A DNA stretch of 64,000 nucleotides. It comes from CAZMXP01 sp964570285 (GTDB taxonomy: Bacteria; Planctomycetota; PLA2). The stretch is taken from the NCBI GenBank assembly GCA_964570285.1, contig CAZMXP010000010.1, positions 29,587 through 93,586 of the forward strand, given 5' to 3'. The notes under the pieces were generated by a model. That model was not told where the DNA came from. It did not search any database and saw only the letters and a list, made by a program, of their open reading frames with translations. Of this stretch, positions 61,199 through 64,000 are shown piece after piece (the stretch's first letter is position 1; each line of letters opens with the position of its first letter). Position numbers and translations under genes: made by a program.

Positions 61199-62639
61199 GC
61201 GCGTCCGCCCCCGCCTGCCGCAGGATGAAGTGCGCGAGATGCCACGGCGCCTCCGCGGCCGGGGCGGAGGCGAGCGCGTCGAAGTTGCCCGCGAACGACG
61301 GCATCGGCGTCCCCTCCATGCCCGAGAGGAAGGTGCGCACGAGGTCGCGGGCGCTCCGCCCGCTCTTGAGCCACTTCGTCCCGCGCGTGTAGTCCGTGGG
61401 CCGGAGGATCTCGTCGAGGCTGCCCCGGGTCCCGGCGGCGGCGGTGCCGTCGCCGCGCCCCTCCGCGCCGTGGCAACTCCCGCATTGCAGTTCCGCGTAG
61501 ACGCGGGCCCCGATCGCCGCGGACTCGCCGGACCAGGGGATCTCGGGCGGCAGCGCGATCGGCACCGGCGCGTCGCGCCACGCGTAGACGGCGGCGCCGA
61601 GGGCGAAACGGTAGCCGTCGAGAAGGGCCCCGTCCTCGATCACGACCTCGCGTCCGCGCGCGAACCACCACCAGCGCCCGGCGCGCTTGACGACCCGCCC
61701 CCCGTCGAGCGGCATCCCCGACAGGTCGGCCAACTCGTCGTTGGCCAGCGTGAACGCAACGACGGTCCCTCCCCCCGGGCCCCCCACGACGAGTTCACGG
61801 GGAAGGTAGAGCGGGTGGTTGCTCTTCACGTACTCGACGAGATCCCACACCTGGCGGTCGGAGAACGACGGCCACGCGGGCATCGACGGCCCGGCACCGG
61901 CGCGGATCGTCCGGAAGAGGTCCTCGTCGGTGGGCGGCATCGGCACCGGCGTCGAGCGGAACTTGAACTCGCCGCGCAGCAGGTTGCGCGGCGCCTGCGG
62001 GCCGAAGAAGGGCGCGAGCGGACCCTGCCCATCCGCGCGCGCTCCGTGGCAGCCGGCGCAGCGGCCCTGGAAGAGCGCCTCGCCGCGGGCGATCGCCGCG
62101 GCCGGATCGCGATCGGGAGGGGGTGCGGGGGCCGCGAAGGGGGGCGGCGCGTCGGGCCCCTCGGCGACGAGGCACGCAATCAGCGCTTCGAGGGCGACCG
62201 ACGGCACCGGCGCGGCGTCGGCGAGGCGGATCACGCCGTCGCCGTCCCGGTCCAGCGAGGCGAGCGTGGCCTCCCACGCGTCGCCGCCGGTGCGCTCGTA
62301 CTCGCGCCGCGTCACGACGCCGTCGTCGTCGAAGCCGCCGTCACGGCCGTCGTGGCGGCCGACAAGGTCGAGGACGTCGGCGACCGCACGGCCCGCGGAG
62401 CGGAAGCGCGCCGCGTAGGAGGGCATCGTCGATTCGGCATCGAGCAGGCGCGGGTCGTAGAGGTGCGCGCGATGCCACTCCGGCGAGCGCGGGAGCCTCG
62501 CGGCCTCGAGCCGCGGGCCGGTCCGGCGCGCCTCGTCGATCCGCGGGAAGCCCGCCACCTCGGCGTGGCATTGCCAGCAGCCCTCGGCCCGGAAGACCTC
62601 CCGCGCCCCCGGCGTGCGCGCCAACTCCCCGCCGTGCAC
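61188..62639 (-). CDS. Trihaem cytochrome c with EF-hand-like loops
   Basis: Three CxxCH motifs (CWQCH, CAGCH, CGSCH). Between haems 1 and 2 lie two calcium-type loops (DDDGVVTRREYE and DRDGDGVIRLAD). Around haem 3 is a class I cytochrome c domain (ELQCGSCHGAEGRGDGT). Start problem: the frame reads through a fine signal peptide (VALPALLLLALLVHGG) at 62675-62628, but no ATG, GTG or TTG precedes it; GTG 62639 would lose the signal. Follows the cupredoxin gene and converges with the activator (11-bp overlap). Confidence 0.75.
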
Positions 62640-62671
62640 GAGGAGGGCGAGCAGAAGCAGCGCGGGGAGGG

Positions 62672-63469
62672 CTACTTGCTGAAGACGAACGAGATCTCCT
62701 TCGTCTCGCCCTCTCCGAGCGTGACGCTCTCGACCCTCGTGCCGAGCTTCTCGTGCCACGCCTCGACCTGGTAGGTGCCCGGGGGCAGCCGCGCAAGCGA
62801 GAAGGCGCCGTCCTCGCCGGTGACGGCGTGGAAGGGGTGCTTCACGACATGGATGTAGGCGTCCATCCAGCCGTGCACCTCGCATTTCACGTGGACGATC
62901 ATGGGACGCGGGAAGGTCCGCGTCGCTTCGGCACCCTTCTGCGTCTGCGCGAAATTGAACTCGCTCTTGCCGGTTCCGTGGTTGATCGCGTGGATGTTGT
63001 GCATCAGCGGGTCGCTGTTGCGGATCTTCAGGTCCTGCCCCGCGTGCAGGCCGAGCACGTGCGGCACGTAGGCGCAGCCGGCCTGGTCGATGACCTTGGC
63101 CTCCTTCGGCGTCGCGAACTTCCAGCCGGCGAGGCCCGACTTGACCTGCACGAAGACGTTCGCGAGCCCGCCCTCGGCACCGACGACGACGAGTTCGCTC
63201 AGCAGCGGCGTGCTGTGCGCTCCCTTGCAGTACGCCTCCGCGCCGAAGTCGATCGGGCGTCGCACCGGCGGCTCGCCCTCGAAGCGCACCCGACCGGCGA
63301 CGGTCGCGCTCCCCTTTTCGGGGGTGTAGTCTCCCCCGCTCGCCTCCTCGCCGCAGCCGGAGGACTCGAGCTCCGAAGGGACCGCCGCGCCCGGGGGGGG
63401 CTTCTTCGGACCGGCCGAGTCGCCGCATCCGAGGGTCAGCGTCAGGAGCGCGAGGGCGATCGTACGCAA
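62672..63469 (-). CDS. Cupredoxin-like lipoprotein with carboxypeptidase-regulatory-like tail
   Basis: 265 residues. Lipoprotein signal IALALLTLTLGCGDS. The core has type I copper-like ligands: DPLMHNIHAIN (His) and IVHVKCEVHGWMDAYIHV (Cys, His, Met). The C-terminal ~60 residues (AVTGEDGAFSLARLPPGTYQ) form a carboxypeptidase-regulatory-like beta unit. A blue-copper electron carrier in the periplasm is likely. TTG start 63469 is supported by a strong ribosome site (AGGAGG). Operon with the small selenoprotein (11-bp gap) and the trihaem cytochrome. Confidence 0.8.
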   Translation of the reverse strand: MRTIALALLTLTLGCGDSAGPKKPPPGAAVPSELESSGCGEEASGGDYTPEKGSATVAGRVRFEGEPPVRRPIDFGAEAYCKGAHSTPLLSELVVVGAEGGLANVFVQVKSGLAGWKFATPKEAKVIDQAGCAYVPHVLGLHAGQDLKIRNSDPLMHNIHAINHGTGKSEFNFAQTQKGAEATRTFPRPMIVHVKCEVHGWMDAYIHVVKHPFHAVTGEDGAFSLARLPPGTYQVEAWHEKLGTRVESVTLGEGETKEISFVFSK

Positions 63470-63480
63470 GAGCGGTCCTC

Positions 63481-63708
63481 CTAGCGCCCGGGGGCGCGCG
63501 TCGCGCGGATGATCTTCCACGCGAGAAAGCCTACGAGCACGAAGGGCGACGCCATCATCAGGAGGATGCTCCATCCGATGCCCATGGCGAGCCGGCCCTG
63601 GTCGGCCGAAGCGGTGGAGGCGACCGCCTCCCGGCAGTTCGGTCAGCCGTAGGCGCTCTCGCCGCAGAGGAGGAGCCCGAGGAGGAGGGCGAATGCGCCC
63701 CAGCGCAT
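63481..63708 (-). CDS. Candidate small membrane selenoprotein (UPNC motif)
   Basis: 75 sense codons read through one in-frame TGA (63645-63643). Read: signal peptide MRWGAFALLLGLLLCGESAYG, then TGA, then PNCREAVASTASADQGRLAM, then helix GWSILLMMASPFVLVGFLAW and a basic tail. If TGA codes selenocysteine the motif is U-P-N-C where small proteins of this kind carry C-P-x-C. A 6-bp hairpin with GGUC loop lies 17 nt after the UGA (loop distance). Other genes here end with TGA normally, so UGA is not reassigned genome-wide. ATG 63708 is the only start; GGAGG abuts it. First gene of an operon with a cupredoxin and a cytochrome. A sequencing error or a pseudogene is the alternative. Confidence 0.7.
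63616..63631 (-). promoter_or_regulatory. Candidate bacterial SECIS hairpin
   Basis: GGAGGC-GGTC-GCCTCC on the minus strand: 6 paired bases and a four-base GGUC loop with G in the first two loop positions. The loop begins 17 nt after the UGA, within the usual bacterial range of about 16-37 nt. The hairpin is inside the coding region, as bacterial SECIS elements must be. Confidence 0.65.
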
Positions 63709-64000
63709 CCTCCGAGGTTATCACGCGACGCAAGGGGACTCGACCGGCACCGATCACGGTCGGGGTCGGCGGCACCGTCCCCGGCGAAATAGGCTGCAGA
63801 CATAGGCTGCGGAGGACCTACGCCCGTACTCGACCAAACCGGCGTCGCACGGCGGGGCTCGCATCCCGACCATGCGGTCCACGTGCGGAACTAGGCCGCG
63901 GAGATAGACTGACGGTCCGGCGGTGGGCCGAACGGTCCACTTCAAGTTAGGCGGGCACCGTTATGTGCGCGAGGTAGGTGATGTGGCGTGAGTACACGCA

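Noticed and set aside
63709..64000. Short open frames upstream of the selenoprotein candidate
   Set aside because: No ribosome sites, no recognisable motif and poor codon character; nothing supportable in this 292-bp stretch.

Overview
The window is very G+C-rich and densely packed. Genes run in tight same-strand strings that repeatedly overlap by four bases (ATGA or GTGA). Lipid A and Kdo genes (lpxB, waaA) show an outer membrane. Kinases with a PEGA domain, large proteins built from carboxypeptidase-regulatory-like beta domains, an FG-GAP/ASPIC protein, an Uma2 nuclease and many multihaem cytochromes together suggest an uncultured Planctomycetota-like bacterium. That is an inference from gene style; no rRNA, tRNA or other phylogenetic marker was examined.

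Bases 1-38.7 kb are mostly housekeeping and envelope genes. In order they are: an M48 lipoprotein (cut by the window edge); a Cys/Met-metabolism PLP enzyme; a DUF58/BatA-type membrane operon; two small membrane proteins with lpxB and an ECF sigma factor; a propeller lipoprotein and a Ser/Thr kinase; an Uma2 cassette flanked by an almost perfect 65-bp direct repeat; CPBP, PHP-like and waaA genes; purF; fdxA; a cvpA-lemA-htpX operon; a DUF983 protein; two sensor kinases with an NtrC-type regulator; an MlaF-like ATPase; a catalytically degenerate RtcB-like protein; a sugar nucleotidyltransferase; and stress and CBS proteins.

Bases 41.4-63.7 kb are a redox island. A plus-strand operon encodes a porin, a Rieske protein, cytochrome b, an octahaem HAO-like cytochrome, NapA, a tetrahaem double-NapB protein and a radical SAM protein. 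It reads as a quinol-to-nitrate (and possibly nitrite-to-ammonia) respiratory module. Two further minus-strand operons add a second octahaem HAO-like protein, an octahaem HEAT/TPR protein, a membrane b-type/pentahaem fusion and an FG-GAP protein. A sigma-54 activator lies divergent to the last of these, across what looks like a symmetric two-way sigma-54 promoter. In all, 36 c-type haem motifs lie between 44.4 and 62.7 kb.

The most exciting element is at the end. A minus-strand gene of 75 codons (63708-63481) is interrupted by an in-frame UGA exactly where a CPxC motif would start (UPNC), and a 6-bp hairpin with a GGUC loop begins 11 nt after the UGA (loop at 17 nt). This is what a bacterial selenocysteine insertion element looks like, so the gene is probably an undescribed small membrane selenoprotein. 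It leads an operon with a cupredoxin lipoprotein and a trihaem cytochrome.

The four long gene-free gaps (1.9-2.6, 9.0-9.6, 26.0-26.5 and 50.2-50.6 kb) hold dispersed inverted-repeat families, including a roughly 310-bp element present three times. No complete transposase, integrase, CRISPR array, tRNA or rRNA was seen.
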